This document shows positions 1-13,303 of a DNA stretch of 64,000 nt, piece after piece; the stretch's first letter is position 1; every line of letters begins with the position of its first letter. The position numbers and the translations under genes were made by a program. The DNA comes from Merluccius polli (taxonomy: Eukaryota > Chordata > Actinopteri > Gadiformes > Merlucciidae): positions 90,001 through 154,000 of the forward strand of contig JAOPHQ010005436.1 in NCBI GenBank assembly GCA_030340625.1. Direction: 5' to 3'. The notes beneath the pieces are model-generated. The model saw only the letters and a list, made by a program, of their open reading frames with translations. It was not told the origin of the DNA and did no database searches.

Positions 1-683
1 TTTGCGTTATTCCTTTGTAATTCAGAAAAGTTCGGTTTGATCTCAACTCGTTCAAATCTCACATTTGGCAGCAAAGTCACAGACAGCCACATATTGTATT
101 TTTTTGTATTTTTTTGTATTGTATTTGTATTGCGTTTAACAGCCGGCTCGGCTGGTTCCGTCTCCAAAACAGTTTGTCATTCACTCTCTGGCGTTTGGGG
201 TACTGGAGAAACAAATAGGATTCAGAGACGCTATTCGTTTGATTTAAAGTCTGCCTCGCCGCCGCTAGGCCTGTGGCTGCTGCCGGCCTCAACGTGGTTC
301 AAAGCCAAATGGTCGCCACCGCCGCTTGTGATTTATTGACCTCCAGCCAGGGACCAAGTCAATGGAGATACGACACTGAAGGCTATGCTGCTACAGTCTT
401 TAACAGCTATTTATATGAGCGTGTTCCCATTCTCCTCCAAGCATTTTTCATTAAGATGCCGCTGCTGCCTGCAGTGCTGCCCCGTATTGACATTTGATCA
501 TTTTTATATAATAAGCTGTAAGTTCGGGTAATTTCCCCTCGCCACCATTAGAGTTAATAGTTCTCTCTGTGTGGACGCTTCACAGCTCTGTCATCTGTAA
601 ATATGGGAAACACTGACAGGAGTACAAAGGTTCAAAAAGTTATCGGCGAAGAAACTTTACCGAGCTGCTGTTGTTGTAGCCTC
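1..683. other. non-genic stretch
   Basis: No exon-like reading frame, RNA gene or terminal repeat is visible. The sequence has short A/T-rich runs (repeated GTATTTTTTT near 100-130). The open frames here are short and resemble no protein family I recognise. Confidence 0.6.
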
Positions 684-1020
684 TCCATCCACCATTCATC
701 CATTTACCCATCATCCATCCATCTATCTATCCATCCATGAGTTTACCCATCCATTCATCCATTTACCCATCATCCATCCATCCCTCCATCCATCCATCCC
801 TCCATCCATCCATCCATGAGTTTACCCATCCATTCATCCATCCATCCATCCATCAATCCATCCACCATTCATCCATTTACCCATCATCCATCCATCCATC
901 CATGAGTTTACCCATCCATTCATCCATCCATCCATCCATCCATGAGTTTACCCATCAATCCATCCATCCATCCATCCATGAGTTCACCCATCCATTCATC
1001 CATCAATGTATTCTCCCATC
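684..1020. repeat. (TCCA)n-based minisatellite
   Basis: The motif CATC/TCCA is repeated for about 330 bp, interrupted at intervals by a higher-order phrase ending in ATGAGTTTACCC. Translations are Ser/Ile/His/Pro low-complexity strings. It is a tandem repeat, not a gene. Confidence 0.95.
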
Positions 1021-1699
1021 CTCCTGCCTCTGGTTTCTAAAGATTGCATTGTGTTGTTGATTACTGTGTTGCGGTGACTAACACAGTTTGGCAGCGTTGC
1101 CGCCTTTAATGAAATCTGGTTGCAAACAAAAAAGCAAACCCACCCACCTGGACAAACTCGAAGAGTACAACCTGATCTCAATCACTGGTCTCATTCATCA
1201 ATCTACATTTGTTATCCACACATTGGGAGTTGGACGCTGCACTTTGAGTGACTCCCTGGGAGATAAAGGAGATGGTTCCCTTTAAGTGGTCAGTCCGTCC
1301 CCATTCACCAAAAGATTTAAAGGCAACAAAAGACTGAAACAGATAAGCAACACAGTTCACCCTTATTGTTCGGTTATCTATGTGATACGTCCACGTGGCA
1401 AAGCACCGCTTTTCCAACCAGCAATCCAGCAGGCGAGGCAGAGAGATAGAGATATGGAGAAATATGAACATGGAGACAGACTGTGTGTAGAGGAGCCATA
1501 TAGAGGTCAAGGAGCTGCCGGAAAGAAAGCATAGCAACAGCAGAGATGCAGATTTCTGCTATAAGGTTGGATCCAGACGATGGACTCCTGCAGGAGCAGT
1601 GGGGTAAACAGAGTGCAAAACACAGTGGAAACTATCTAAACACAGAGAGCTATAAAACTGAAAGCCTGGTGGCGGCAGAAAATGCCGGAAAAGTCGTTG

Positions 1700-1702
<3 letters not shown>
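1021..1702. other. non-genic stretch
   Basis: Unique-looking sequence between two tandem repeats. Open frames on both strands reach about 120 codons, but none has recognisable domains or convincing splice context. Confidence 0.5.
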
Positions 1703-1756
<54 letters not shown>

Positions 1757-1763
1757 GAGAGAG

Positions 1764-1792
<29 letters not shown>
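1703..1792. repeat. (GA)n then (CA)n microsatellite
   Basis: About 60 bp of GA dinucleotides run directly into about 29 bp of CA dinucleotides. Confidence 0.97.
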
Positions 1793-1796
<4 letters not shown>

Positions 1797-2764
1797 CATT
1801 GCATTGAGTGTTGTGTTCATGATATTGTCTTTGCCTCACTCACAAAAGATTACAGTTGATCCATGAATCTTAGGAAGGATGGAATAATTTATTACAGCCT
1901 TGAAGAGATGTGACCAAGGTCGCCACTTCTTCCGTTGTATTGTCTCATGTGAAACTGCTTTAGTCAAGCTCTGAGCAACAACACACAACAACACCACACA
2001 ATTAATAATGATATGAAAGTGACATTGTTTTGTTTTTTTCACCAAAGTAGATTACAGAATAAAAAATGAAAAGGAGAACTGCAGCCAAGTTGATGGATGT
2101 TTCACCGATTTCACCATGTGACATTTCTAATATTTAAAACAATACAATGTTTGTCCCTAGTAGTACTGGTAGCTCCGACTGAAGTGCATCATTTTCATCA
2201 AACACACTGTGAAGGGTTGCACTGTATTTCCCCTCTACACCTCACTAAAACTCGGCCCATTCATCCGGCGTCTTGGAGCCGCCGGTGGCAGAGTAAGCAT
2301 CCTTCTCCCACAGCAATTTCCAGTAGCTCATTCTAAAGGGACTTCAGGGTGCTTTCAGACAATTGTGCGTTATAATACTTTCATCATATCCTTCAACCGC
2401 CTCCAGGTCTTCTGCCGGTCAGACATGCCCTGTAAATGGGCCAGAGGGGGATGTGTGTGTCAGGGATGTGTGACCTTATATCACATGCCCAGGTCACTGG
2501 ATGATGAGTCCAACGCTGAATTATGAGAGGACTCACGCCTTAACTGGGATTAACAGAGCGCACACACGCAGTCCGGTTTCCCCCGGTCACATGATCACTC
2601 TAAAGGTGCTTTGCACACAGCAAAACCCAATAAACACCAACATTGGAGTAGTTGAGAACTGTGCAATAGAGAACTGTAATAAAAGTTAAAAATAAACGTC
2701 TTAACAAACGTTTCCAACTGGTTATGGGAGTATGAAAATGATTTGTTGTTGTTGTTTACTGATC
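1793..2764. other. non-genic stretch
   Basis: Nothing recognisable. The short frames overlap on both strands without domain similarity. Confidence 0.5.
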
Positions 2765-3081
2765 TCACCTCACATACACACACACACATCTCTATTACAC
2801 ACATGTACGCACTCACGCATACACACGTCTCTCTCACACACACACACACGTGTCTCTCACACACTCCTCTCTTTAGACATACACACACATCTCACACACA
2901 CACACATCCCTCACACACACACACACACACGTGTCTCTCACACACGGCCACAGCTCTCACACACACTTCTCTCACACACTTCTTTCTCTCACACGTGTCT
3001 CTCCTCTCTCTCGCATGCACACACACACAAACACACCTCTCACACACACACACACACACACAAACACACCTCTCACATACA

Positions 3082-3126
<45 letters not shown>

Positions 3127-3138
3127 CACACACACACA
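2765..3138. repeat. CA/CT-rich low-complexity block
   Basis: About 370 bp of imperfect CACACA interspersed with CTCTCTC, ending in a pure CT run and a short CA run. Open frames across it encode His-Thr/Leu-Ser strings and are artefacts of the repeat. Confidence 0.95.
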
Positions 3139-4396
3139 GGTCAACTCAATCATGTGACCCACATGTCTTTTTCTTCATCCGCAATTTAGAAATCAAGCTG
3201 TCCAAGACAAGATAAAACAAATTGTCACTATTGTAAGACATTTTTAGATCAAGCTGTTTGTAAAACCTTTCAGTCTTCCAGTTTCTTTATGCCATGCTTG
3301 CTCACACTGCAGGAGTTTTTGACCCAATTCTGACACCAAAGACTACTTCTAAAGTGATTATCCTGGTTCCTGGTTGCGGTTGTAATGGTCCTCTTTTCTG
3401 AGGTGGACAAAGACATGATTATTTCTGTCCCGAACCAGTCTGGACCCGGTCAGGGGAGCCCAGGATCATTTCAAACTGTTTCGATTTTGTCGGCAGTAAT
3501 GCATTATTCTACTAGAACGTCAGCAGCAAACCCAACAAAACCAAAATACAATATCAGGGACGAACGCAGTGGATTTGATTTGGCCAGCCTTTAGACGCCA
3601 AAGTAGAGCGCCGCGTTATTTTATGCTACATATTGTCCATACAGCAGTGCCATTTATGATTTTATTAATAACCTATGCTATGTTCATTAATGAGAATATA
3701 GCACATTATCGATACTTGCTTTACTTTGATAATTAAATAAAATGCACAAGGTATTTACTTTGGAGAGCAAACTAAATCAGCTTATCAAACTATAGCCTAT
3801 TACTGTAACTTAAAAATAAAGATGGACAAGATGTAAGCCTATTAGTATTAATTTATAGCCGAATTTGGCTGACTCTGACTCACGCGATAGTAGACACACT
3901 TCTGTAGGCGTGACAACATATGTGAAGATTCAACCCAATTCAAACTCTTGATTTTTAGTCCTTGTGATGTGAGACCCCTGGGTAATTCTCTGTTCTCGGC
4001 AAGTGTGTGTGCGCAGCGATTTGTTTGACATTTTGTGGTTAGATGTCAGCTGCTCTCCTCAGATGAGATTTTGTTAAGATTTAAAAGTCCTGTAGTGTGA
4101 GTTTTTGACGAGAGCAAGGACATGTTCAACAAATGCTCTTCCCAAGTGTGACACAAAAAAATTAACTGTCGGCCGTGTCCACACAAACAAGACTGCTACA
4201 GGACTCAACACCTTCACATTTGACCCAAAAAGTGACACTTATCTCACTGGATCGATTGAGTTGGAAATAACCGACATATTCAAGGTCAACATTTTTTTTT
4301 TATAGGCCCGTACCTTTCATGGCAAGACATCCAGTGATAAGCGATTGCTATTTGATGCTTATTTGCTAGGTTTTTTAAGTTTACAATACTTGTCTT
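3139..4396. other. non-genic stretch, A/T-rich in the middle
   Basis: No supported gene. 3,600-3,870 is notably A/T-rich. Confidence 0.5.
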
Positions 4397-4710
4397 AACT
4401 GCTGTCAAGAGTGCAATAAGCTAGGACTGCACCTCAACGCCAAGAAAGCAGAATACATGGCCTACAACATACCGGACCAGGACCTGCTATGGACTGTGGC
4501 GGGGGCCCCAATCATGCGAGTCTACGATTTTAAATATCCCGATGGAGAGCTCAGAAAGAGACAAAAGTATGAAGAGCGATCTTATGGAAGGTGCTCAACG
4601 ACGACACCAAGAAGATCTGGACCTCAAACCTCTCCCGGCGGCTCGAGAAGAGGATCTTTGTGGCCGCTAGACCATATTGCTCTACGGGTGCAAGACAGAG
4701 ACATGGGTTA
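4397..4710 (+). pseudogene. broken LINE reverse-transcriptase fragment
   Basis: In one frame the sequence reads ECNKLGLHLNAKKAEYM followed by a valine-rich segment and VYDFKYPDG. This resembles the region after the catalytic domain of fish LINE reverse transcriptases (the LxLNxxKTEYM ... DFKYLG pattern). From about 4,591 the similarity continues in another frame (KKIWTSNLSRRLEKRIFVAA). The fragment is therefore frameshifted and has neither an upstream catalytic domain nor an endonuclease. I infer a dead, 5'-truncated retrotransposon. The clade is not assigned. Confidence 0.7.
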
Positions 4711-4791
4711 GCAGACAGCATACAATATGCAATTGCAGGATATCTACCAGGTTATTGGGTAATTATTGGGTACATACCTGGTAGATGTCAG

Positions 4792-4990
4792 GAAAATATC
4801 GAGTAAATATCAGGTAACTTGGTGGTATTTACCAGATAAATATGTAATAAAATACTGGGTAATTACCTGGTAAGTACTTGGTAATTACAAGGTAATTACA
4901 TTTAATTACATGGTTATTACTTAGTAAATACATCTTATTACCAGGTAATTTCCTGGTAATTACCAGACTGCAAAAGGAAGGGTTACCGGG
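4792..4990 (+). repeat. 199-bp direct repeat, left copy
   Basis: This segment recurs at 6,165-6,363 with a constant offset of 1,373 bp and no gap, differing at scattered bases. It is built from short variants of GGTAATTAC and TACCAGGTA. The two copies exactly bracket the 193-bp tandem array. Confidence 0.9.
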
Positions 4991-6159
4991 TTAAGGTTTG
5001 ATATTAGGGTTAGGGTTTCAGAATGGAAGGTCGCAATGACTCAGGACCAAGACTGGCGTGTTCGGCTTCCCCATAAACCATGGGACAGACATCGGCTCTG
5101 AGTCTTTACGACCTTCAGAAAAAAAGTTATTCAAGAAAAACTAACTACCACTTACCCTAATGTTAATGGGTTTGATATTAGGGTTAAGGTTTGATATTAG
5201 GGTTAGGGTTTCATAACGGAAGGTCGCAATGACTCAGGACCAAGACTGGCGTGTTTGGCTTCCCCATAAACCATGGTGCAGACATCGGCTCTGAGTCTTT
5301 ACAACCTTCAGAAAAAAAGTTATTCAAGAAAAACTAACTACCACTTACCCTAATGTTAATTGGTTTCATATGAGGGTTAAGGTTTGATATTAGGGTTAGG
5401 GTTTCAGAACGGAAGGTCGCAATGACTCAGGACCAAGACTGGCGTGTTCGGCTTCCCCATAAACCATGTGGCAGACATCGGCTCTGAGTCTTTACAACCT
5501 TCAGAAAAAAAGTTATTCAAGAAAAACTAACTACCACTTACCCTAATGTTAATGGGTTTCATATGAGGGTTAAGGTTTGATATTAGGGTTAGGGTTTCAG
5601 AACGGAAGGTCGCAATGACTCAGGACCAAGACTGGCGTGTTCGGCTTCCCCATAAACCATGGGGCAGACATCGGCTCTGAGTCTTTACGACCTTCAGAAA
5701 AAAAGTTATTCAAGAAAAACTAACTACCACTTACCCTAATGTTAATGGGTTTGATATTAGGGTTAAGGTTTGATATTAGGGTTAGGGTTTCAGAACGGAA
5801 GGTCGCAATGACTCAGGACCAAGACTGTCGTGTTCGGCTTCCCCATAAACCATGGGGCAGACATTGGCTCTGAGTTTTTACGACCTTCAGAAAAAAAGTT
5901 ATTCAAGAAAAACTAACTACCACTTACCCTAATGTTAATGGGTTTGATATTAGGGTTAAGGTTTGATATTAGGGTTAGGGTTTCAGAACGGAAGGTCGCA
6001 ATGACTCAGGACCAAGACTGGCGTGTTCGGCTTCCCCATAAACCATGGGGCAGACATCGGCTCTGAGTCTTTATGACCTTCAGAAAAAAAGTTATTCAAG
6101 AAAAACTAACTACCACTTACCCTAATGTTAATGGGTTTCATATTAGGGTTACGGTTTGA
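4990..6159 (+). repeat. 193-bp tandem satellite array, six copies
   Basis: The anchor TCGCAATGAC starts at 5,031, 5,224, 5,417, 5,610, 5,803 and 5,996: five successive steps of exactly 193 bp. Units differ at only a few positions. Each unit carries ATTAGGGTTAGGGTTT at one side and TTACCCTAATG at the other, so telomere-like hexamers recur, but only as doublets. No reading frame is maintained across units. Confidence 0.95.
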
Positions 6160-6164
6160 AAATT

Positions 6165-6363
6165 GAAAATATCTAGTAAATATCAGGTAACTTGTTGGTA
6201 TTTACCAGATAAATATGTAATTAAATACTGGGTAATTACCTGGTAAGTACTTGGTAATTACAAGGTAATTACATTTAATTACCTGGTTATTACTTAGTAA
6301 ATACATCTTATTACCAGGTAATTTCCTGGTAATTACCGGACTGTAAAAGGAAGGGTTGCCGGT
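6165..6363 (+). repeat. 199-bp direct repeat, right copy
   Basis: Partner of the 4,792-4,990 repeat in the same orientation. It differs, for example, by GCCGG for ACCGG near its right end. A 114-codon frame on the minus strand crosses it but has no recognisable content. Confidence 0.9.
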
Positions 6364-7059
6364 ATTTCTAATGGATCTACAACTCTCCATTTTTATTTTT
6401 TTCCATTTAGTATCCATGTTGAAATGGGAGAAAGGATTGTGACCACTGTCCAAAACACCTTCAACTGCATTGGTCTTCTTCAGCAGGAAAACATTTAAAA
6501 CTAAATCTTCAAGATTCAAACTAAACTCACTGAGAAGACCCTTCATGCTTTAATGACAAAAACATTGTTTGCAACGCCATACCCTGTTTTTTTGCTATTA
6601 TAGAAGCACCCATTTCTTTTGACGGATCATTTGACATAGAATATTAAATTTGATTTTCCTGTGTAACTTGTAAACCTACAGGTTGAATTTCGTGTGCAAC
6701 TTGTAAACCTAAGCAGGGTCATTGTTGACCAGGAGGGCCGGAGGTGGGGGGGCCCAACAAACCTCTTTCTCAATTTTCATAAATTCTCAAATAAATACAA
6801 AGGCTACTGACAGGTGACCATATGAAGTGTGGTAGAGATGTCGTCATATTTCGTTGTGTGCTGTCATGTGCTAGTGCCAAAAGTCCCCAGAATACGTTGT
6901 ATGAGTGAAGCACTCATTAAATATGCACACTGCAATACCAGGTCCGGACAGAGCGAGTATACAGTATATACACTCATTCAAACTGTAAAACTAACACTTT
7001 CCAAAAAAACGGAGAAATTCACACCAGACATGCTAGAAGGCCTTTTTCTATCTAATGCA
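6364..7059. other. non-genic stretch
   Basis: No supported feature; mixed A/T-rich sequence. Confidence 0.5.
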
Positions 7060-7163
7060 ATGTTTGTCCTTATGGGGACTTATTTTTTCCCCATTTGGTC
7101 AAGGTGTCCCTAAGGAAGGTGTGTGCTTACAGTCAAATGTCCCCAGTAGAATAGCAAAACAAG

Positions 7164-7203
<40 letters not shown>
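7060..7203 (+). repeat. dispersed fish repeat with (CA)n tail
   Basis: A block with GTCCTTATGGGGAC and GTCCCCAGTAGAATAGCAA runs into AACAAGAACACAC and a (CA)n run to 7,203. This arrangement is familiar as a common dispersed element in teleost introns. The family name is not assigned. Confidence 0.5.
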
Positions 7204-7204
<1 letters not shown>

Positions 7205-9998
7205 CAAGACTATGAATGGGAATGAACAGAACAGCAATGATTGGAAATGTGTTGACGGGAGGATGAATAGCCTTCAGCCAGCCTCTCCTTGTTTTGATCC
7301 ACTTCTAATGCTTTGCATCATTATCCGGAGCGCTGTTGTTCAGTAAAATCTACTTTTTCAGACAAGATATTCAGGAGGCTGTCCAGGTAAATATTTTGGA
7401 TTTAACCATATTTGGAGAAAGAACATTCAAATAATGCAGTTCAGTTCAAATGTTGTGCATTTAAACATGCGTGAAAATGAGTGAATCAAAGATATATAGT
7501 GGTCAAGATAAAGAGACAGGGAGAATATATGAGCGATCAAGATTAAGGGTGAAGGTAGAAATGAGGGAAGATGAATAAGCTTTAGTATTGGAGCAAATTG
7601 AGAGGGACGGAGAGCGAGAGCGAGGAAGAAAGGGAAGGAGATAGAGGGCAGGGTGGTGGTTATTGATAGAGACGGTGTCCAATTAGTTTCGGTTCAGGGA
7701 CCATGACGATATGAGCAGGGATGGTCTGAAACTACGATGGCATTTAGGTGATATTTTCATGGACCTTAAATGTTAGATTGAAAAGCACATGGTGTCCAGG
7801 ACTTCAATCTGCTTATGAAGTCAAACAAAGAGAGACAATTTTGATGCAAGGCTTTAGTGGACATCAGCAGTTTTCTGTAAAAGCTGTAAAAAAAATATAC
7901 TTAAAAAAAATATACTGTTCATCAGAAATTATTCCAATGAATAGCAAGTCCCCAAAGACATAAACCTTTGAAACATCTCAGCAAATGACAATTAAGAAGA
8001 TTAATGTGGTGTAAACCGGGACAAAAAAAACAACAACAATCTTTTGCCCTCACAGGAATAAATAAAAATAGTAGTTATCTCATCTCTCTCATAGCGATGT
8101 TGTGCACGCCTCACATTTCGCCATTACAGCGTATTTTCAGTATGACTTGATATCATTACATCCAATTTTCTTTGGCTATTCTTATACCTCATTTATAAAA
8201 GACTCTGTCACTAACCTTATTCTGGGGCTTTAATTTCCAACTCAATTAGATCAGACTAAAGTATGACTGAGTACTTAACATTTTTGGGGGTGGAAGATTT
8301 CAGATTTATTTGTCCAATTTCCTCTGCAGTAGGTTATCATGGTAAATGTTTGATCTCACTATGTGTGCTTGCTTTGTCCAAGGAATGACTTTTAAAAGTA
8401 CGATCTTCAGGTCCACCTCTTGCTACCATTGATCTCTTACTCAGTTCGGCTGAAGCACAAAGAAAAAAAGATACCACCTTGCCATCACCAAAAAGCTGTT
8501 TTTTAAACAGCTTTTTTTTCCACAATTTTGACATTTGAGAGTTTACCATTTTCTTCTCATTCATGGCAACGCATGAGCTTACTCTAGTTATCTTCACCAT
8601 AGTATGTAATTGCATACTATTTTCCTCAAATGAAAGAGTCCCTCAGACAAAGCACACCCAGAGCAACTAAGGCTAAGAAACAAACAATCATCTTCAGCTG
8701 GTCTGAGTAGTCCTTTAAATCAATCTATCTGTCAGCTGGAACATAATGACAACATTTGTGGTATAACCACAACTTCATATGAGCGGTCACAGCCTTCCTC
8801 TCAAGCTAAAAGCCAACTTTATAGATTCATAGCCATTGTTTCAGATCACCAGCTGAACGTGAATTGCTATTTTCTTAGTCTTGTGGGTGGCACCTTAACA
8901 GTAGTATTTCCAATAAACTGTATCTGTGCACACGCACAACAATCAATTTCTTTGGCAATTTCTAAATGTTTTCCCGGTTTCTTAAAATCATTGCTGTCTA
9001 GTGTTTGGGCTCCTTTATTAAAACTGAAGGGATAATGTCACTGGTTCCTGAGTATGTGCTGAGTTTTAGTTTCGTCGCCTAGGAAAGGGAAGACAAAATC
9101 CCTGTACATTTTAGTAATAAATAGGGTTGACAGGGTGAGGTGGTGGACGGGTCGGGGTGACTGGAGAAACTCAGGTCCTGCTGAGACTCAGGTCTCAGCA
9201 GGTCTAAATCCATATTGCCACTATCTCCAGTTGGGAGTAAAGCGCCAGCGCTTTTAACAGAGCCACCAGCAGAACCACAGTCTGCCAAGCATGTCCTCTG
9301 GGATACGCCCACCTGCTCAACAAAAAGCAATTCATCCCCGGAATGTAAATTACCCACAGCCCAAATTTGTGAAAAGGCGCCATTGATTGAATTTATCTGA
9401 CATTTAATTTGCAAAAAAAGGTTTGAAATTACCTTTTTTCATAATAAGCTTTTATTCAGGCAATTTCTCTCTGCCATGCAATGTGAATGCAATGCTGCTG
9501 AATATTTATGGCTCGGGCTTCAATAAGATGAAAACCACAGTTATATTTATAAATCACAAAAACACACAAAAAAAAATCTGAATTGATTGAGGCAGTTCAT
9601 TCGTCTCATTGATTGGGGGCTTCAGTAACAACATAGTCAGCCGAAGGTCTGAAGGCTGACATACCAACCTAGACCTCCGCCAAAATCCCCAAACCCTGTA
9701 CCTGTCTCCAAACGAGATAGGTAAATATCGTAGTCGATATGAAATCCCACTCAACTTGTCAACACATGATTACAAAACGAGCGCCATGGTTACGGTCATA
9801 ACGGCTCCTCCTTTGGGGGCCCTCCGGTGATTGCGAGCGGTTAATCCGTGCGGCTCCAAGGTCAGACTCTTTTTTTTTTCTAATTTATATTTCACACGAC
9901 CAACGCGAAACCAATCAATGTCCTTCCTATGAGTAAACCCCTTCACGGCTCCGCCGCTCTACTCACCGTTTGTGATAAGAGCAACAGTGGCGGTAAAA
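7204..9998. other. non-genic stretch
   Basis: Nearly 2.8 kb without a recognisable gene. It includes a small A/T hairpin around 8,490-8,520 (AAGCTGTTT...AAACAGCTT). Open frames up to 111 codons (for example 9,079-9,414 minus) show no domain and no convincing splice sites. Confidence 0.5.
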
Positions 9999-10034
9999 AT
10001 AGGGGGGGGGGGGGGGGGGGGTAGACGTCTGTTT

Positions 10035-10066
<32 letters not shown>

Positions 10067-10067
10067 A
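9999..10067. repeat. poly-G run and (GT)n microsatellite
   Basis: A run of about 20 G is followed after a short gap by GT dinucleotides. The G-run could form a G-quadruplex and is a likely site of assembly error. Confidence 0.9.
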
Positions 10068-11443
10068 TAAGCAGGCAGACTCAGTGACTGCCTGCCTGAC
10101 TTGTGGGAGGTATACAGCCCTGTATGGGGACTCGGCTACAGAAAGTGACAGATATAGAGCAATAGATGAATAAGCCAAAATCCACAGAGATGATCTGCAT
10201 GGGAGCCGGGGCAACAGATGCTGATAACAGTCTCAGATTAGGTCCTTGATGGGCACCGGCTCCCGCCAAAACCCGAGGATGCTATATTTACCAACTGTTT
10301 TAGCATGCACTCCTGTGTGTGTGTGTGTGTGTGTGTGTGTGGTGTGTCATCGACACTTACTCTCCGGCATCTCTGGCGGAGCAGCAGGTGTGAAGGAGAG
10401 ATGTAATATTCAATGGCAGCAGCATAATGCAGGGTGCTCACCACTGTGCGTACTAGAGAGGCGCAAGACTGGGACAGGAAGACATAATTAGGTACCAGTC
10501 TTTGGGAGGGGGGGGGAGGGAGGGAGGGTGTCACATACACTCACACACAAAGGGTGTACATGTACTCACACACATGCAAATTCATAGACACATAGACACA
10601 CACACACACATACAGACACAAACTCACAGACACACACACACACCTCTTAGCAGTCATTTTAGGGTGTCCAATTAGCCTAACCTGCATGTCAGGTGGGTGA
10701 AAACAAGTGTGTGCCCAGAAGCAGAAAACCAGTAAGTAGGAGAAAAATGTAGTTTAACTCCTGCAGGACCAGACTTGGAAATCAAAAATCAAACCAAGGT
10801 TATTAGAGTTGCGAAGCCACAGCAAACTTTCACATGTGCAATGGTGCAATCTCTTAGCTAAAGAGAAGCTGTACCTGCATATAAGGGCCCACCGGTTGGG
10901 CTACTCGATGTATTGCACACAAGACAATAAGTAATGCCCTAAACAAAAGACTGGAGTCAGTGAATGTGTCAGTGTGGAGATATTAAAAGGGAAACGTTAA
11001 TAATTGATAAGTTAAGACATTTTGGAAATGCTGACACTATACAAAGTTATGTCCTGGGTTTTTCTTCTGTGCCTTTGAAGATATACAGTGCTTTAAGCCT
11101 TTCATGCTTTTTTGAGAGCAATAAGAAAAAAAAACTTACAAAATGGAAATAATACAGGTCAAAAATATTATGTACCATACATTATGCAATAAACCAAGAA
11201 GGTATCAATAAAACATATCTTGTTTAATTAGGGGGCACATGTGGGTTTTGTTGAACGTGGGATCATTCTGCAGTGCGGTGATCCTGTGATCCTCCACACA
11301 CAGGCAGAGGAAAGCAGAGCGGCTTAATTGAAGTTCCTGAAATAGAGACCGTCTATTAGAGCTGGAGAGGTACCCCCCCCCCCCTCTCTCCTCCTATCAG
11401 AGACTACTGCACACTGCTCCTCTCTCACTTCACCCTCAGGATA

Positions 11444-11491
<48 letters not shown>

Positions 11492-12359
11492 GAGACGCAA
11501 TTATTAAACTGCACAAAAAAAGATGCTGCACAGTCAGATTTGAGATGTGACCCCTGGCCTCTGCTGGCGTCCGCCTATTAGCTGACGTGTTGTCAAAGCG
11601 AATGACGGCACTCATTCATTGTTTTCCACGTATTGTGAACGCCCATGGCTATTTCCTGCGACACACAAACCAGCTCTATTGAAATACGGTGTATCCAATT
11701 ATTATTTAAGCCCACCACCACCCTAAGTTGTTTTTTTTTTTCTCCTTTACCCCCCAGCACAAAGTAAAGTCTCAAATAAACAACAGCGCTGTGACTTGTG
11801 GAAGCGCTGCCCTCTGCTGGCGGATATCAGGAACTACGGCAAGGGACCAGGAATAACCTCAGTTCCCCAGCAAAGGTAAACTACAGTCATGGGTAGCCTA
11901 GGTGACAGTAAAATAAACGACTATGCAATGTGTTATTAATTTCTTAATGTATTATGCCACAATAATCAGCATGGATTTAGTTTGAGCAGTGTTATGATGG
12001 AAAGGCATGCGCGGCCTATTATAACATGCGTTGTAGGCCTACACTAAAAGTGCAAAGAGATAAAGTGCAATGCAGGCCACTAGGCTGTGGTTGTTTTAGT
12101 GAGGGATGCCAGTAAATGCAATTTAGGGAGCTGGACAAATTGGATGTAAAACGAATGTATAAGTGAATAATAAGTGATACCAAATTGAACGTAAAACCTT
12201 AGGGTATTGTAATCTGCCGGCCCTTAGGATAATAATATATTCCTAGCCGTGCTCCTTTTCTTCTCCTGGGGAAAGTACTTTATATACTTTAGTTTGATAG
12301 TAAATCACTATTCGGCAGACTGGGCTATTCGTAACAAAGAAATACGACCAACATCCAAG
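10068..12359. other. non-genic stretch upstream of cttnbp2nl
   Basis: Contains several simple repeats: (GT)n near 10,312-10,341, a CA-rich patch near 10,540-10,645, a C-run near 11,372 and (GA)n near 11,446-11,486. No coding exon is supported. Confidence 0.6.
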
Positions 12360-12611
12360 ACAAGGACGACGGCCAGTCCCCGCCCCGTTTCGTCGCAGAG
12401 CCTTCTGATTGGCCGGCCGGCGGGAGTACTCGTCGCCCATTGGCTGCTCGGAGTGTCCAAAACAAAGTGCAGCAGGACGGTGTTGTTCCGCTGCGTCGGG
12501 ACCGGAGAGGAAAAACTCAAGTGAAAAGTATCAGAGTGAGGAGGAGGAGGTGTGTGTGGGGGGGGAAAGTTCATGCTGGTGTTTATTAAGACTTCACAGA
12601 GACATATGAAG
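12360..12611 (+). promoter_or_regulatory. cttnbp2nl: candidate cttnbp2nl promoter and non-coding exon 1
   Basis: This is a CpG-rich patch with two ATTGG motifs (CCAAT boxes in reverse, near 12,407 and 12,437). About 170 bp further on is a good splice donor, GAAG|GTATGT, with the last exonic base at 12,611. In vertebrates the family starts with a non-coding exon, and the start codon lies in the next exon at 16,697, so the placement fits. The transcription start is not determined. The G/C-rich block near 15,460 is a competing candidate. Confidence 0.4.
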
Positions 12612-12953
12612 GTATGTAGTTTTTATATCATTCATATTTGACCACGCGCAGTGTTTACCCGTAGTTCGTGTAAATGTGTGCGAAAGTGTAACTTCGACTT
12701 CGAAGATCTGCCAAACAAAGCGGACCAGTAATACCGGACCCAGCTCGTCCCCAGCTGGCCTCTCTCAGGACCCCGGGGTCCACACTGTGGCTTTATATTA
12801 GGTATCCTTTGATGTCTTTGTTTTTATTTGCATTTTTCTTACATTTTTGTTTTTAATTTTAAACGTCATCGGATGCCGCGTTGCGCAGTAGGCTATTTCA
12901 ATGCTGAAGATGTGTTCATTGGCATTACGTACCGACCTCACACACAGCTGGGT

Positions 12954-12956
12954 GGT

Positions 12957-12992
<36 letters not shown>

Positions 12993-13045
12993 GGGGGGGG
13001 GGGGTCAATGTTGTTGTCCCTTCTTCCCCTCAACACCCTCCTGTG

Positions 13046-13097
<52 letters not shown>

Positions 13098-13251
13098 GTA
13101 CAGACTGGGGGGTCGTCCAGCCCTGCATCCTCCATGCCCCCCCCCCCCCCCCCCCCCCCCCATTAAGAGGAAGTCCGTAGTCTGGCTCCCCTAGCATGTG
13201 ACCATGACAACAACATGACGACCAAGATGGACGTGGAGGCTTCCCAACGTG

Positions 13252-13303
<52 letters not shown>

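Noticed and set aside
737..1060. Open frame of Ser-Ile-His-Pro repeats
   Set aside because: Direct translation of the TCCA minisatellite.
2732..3215. Three overlapping plus-strand frames rich in His-Thr and Leu-Ser
   Set aside because: All come from CA/CT low-complexity DNA and are open in several frames at once.
4990..6159. Interstitial telomere
   Set aside because: TTAGGG occurs only as doublets once per 193-bp unit, not as a continuous array.
4792..6363. LTR retrotransposon with 199-bp LTRs
   Set aside because: No TG...CA ends, primer-binding site, polypurine tract or coding interior; the interior is a satellite.
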